Assembly: GCA_965601665.1 (NCBI GenBank)
Contig: OZ271833.1
Location: 1,240,001 to 1,304,000, forward strand
Source: JANQNX01 sp965601665
Lineage (GTDB): Bacteria > Pseudomonadota > Gammaproteobacteria > Eutrophobiales > Eutrophobiaceae
Direction of reading: 5' to 3'
Length of the DNA: 64,000 bases
Numbering within the stretch: position 1 is the stretch's first letter; every line of letters starts with the position of its first letter. Under the pieces are notes generated by a model. The model was given only the letters and a program-made list of their open reading frames with translations. It searched no databases and was not told the DNA's origin. Position numbers and translations under genes: made by a program. This document shows positions 63,567 through 64,000 of the stretch, piece after piece.

Positions 63567-64000
63567 TCAGTGTCTTATTCCATGTTGAAATTCATTCTGG
63601 CCAAAGGCCTGTTCCAGATGTTCTTCATCAACAGCCAACTGGTTTTGCCTGGCGCGGCTGACCACGCGAGAAACCAGCTCATCGGCCCTGGGTTTGTGTA
63701 CATCTTCCGGTACGCGTTGACCGTCACAGATAGCAGCAATAGACAGCGCCTTATCAATTGATGCCGACAACAGGCCACCAAGTGAAGCAGCTTCATCAAG
63801 TTTGGTCGGGATACAGTAATTAAGCGCCATATGACGATAGCTCTCAATCAGTCGTGACAGGCTGTTATAACTTTCGGTTGCCGGCAGGATCAGGCAATTT
63901 GACGTTTCTCCCAAACCCAGACGCAACATCTCCATTTGCTGTTCGAATTTCTCATCGCGCTGACTAAGGCCGGCCGTATCGACCAATACCAGTTTTTCAT
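63567..64000 (-). CDS. flhF: flagellar biosynthesis GTPase FlhF (3' part, cut by window edge)
   Basis: Only the C-terminal 144 residues lie inside the window, and the frame stays open to position 64000. EKLVLVDTAGLSQRD is the G3 region of the SRP-type GTPase FlhF, and PTKLDEAASLGGLLSA is its G4/G5 region. FlhF marks the pole for flagellar assembly. The final residues after SVVSRARQN are a short variable tail. The Met codon frames inside it are not starts. Confidence 0.93.
   Translation of the reverse strand, partial: EKLVLVDTAGLSQRDEKFEQQMEMLRLGLGETSNCLILPATESYNSLSRLIESYRHMALNYCIPTKLDEAASLGGLLSASIDKALSIAAICDGQRVPEDVHKPRADELVSRVVSRARQNQLAVDEEHLEQAFGQNEFQHGIRH

Overview
The window reads as a chromosomal segment of a motile, polarly flagellated gammaproteobacterium. 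The evidence is the gene order: the orn-nnr-tsaE-amiC-mutL-miaA-hfq-hflX-hflK-hflC-DUF2065-hisZ-purA block, followed by rnr-rlmB and rpsF-rpsR-DUF2232-rplI-dnaB-alr-radA, is the arrangement known from Escherichia coli and Pseudomonas. It differs from enterobacteria in having hisZ and DUF2232, no priB between rpsF and rpsR, and FlhF/FlhG plus ParC/ParP chemotaxis genes. A Chromatiales- or Thiotrichales-like lineage would fit, but the sequence does not fix the order or genus.

Layout. 1-425: an AT-rich membrane ORF followed by a 59-base-element (attC)-like inverted repeat, which looks like the end of an integron gene cassette. 423-8259: AEC permease, DsbB, malic enzyme, Ffh, and the divergent ypjD-corB-pilZ group. 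8291-14343 (minus): radA, alr, dnaB, rplI, DUF2232, rpsR, rpsF, with a hairpin leader ahead of rpsF. 14487-16868: a lipoprotein with a PDZ-like part and about twelve GxDxY repeats, placed between rpsF and rlmB. 16800-19710: rlmB and rnr. 19768: tRNA-Leu(CAG). 19940-25501: a DUF2126 transglutaminase, an Anbu proteasome-like protease and an LplT-like permease, placed between rnr and purA. 25578-38716: the purA to orn block, all on the minus strand.

38827-46895 (mostly plus) is more accessory: an M48 protease translationally coupled to a small c-type cytochrome, a degenerate PilZ protein, a divergent DUF692/MNIO enzyme coupled to an unrecognised partner, and a seven-PAS GGDEF-EAL protein. 46909-50115: dnaX-ybaB-recR-LOG, with 4.5S RNA upstream. 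50383-53458: an MlaC-like periplasmic protein and an RND/MMPL exporter. 53651-54163: an orphan HTH regulator and tRNA-Ser(GGA).

54266-64000 (minus) is the chemotaxis end of the flagellar locus: flhF (cut by the edge), flhG, fliA, cheY, cheZ, cheA, cheB, parC, parP, cheW, a 53-residue gene too short for ordinary ORF calling, and DUF2802. FlhF/FlhG set flagellar site and number, FliA drives late flagellar genes, and ParC/ParP are the known system for holding chemotaxis arrays at the pole. No cheR is present in the window.

The best candidates for undescribed biology are the MNIO pair at 40919-42723, the repeat lipoprotein at 14487-16868, the reduced Anbu cluster at 19940-24035, and the cassette-like left edge. 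No CRISPR array, rRNA, insertion sequence, integrase or prophage gene was seen.
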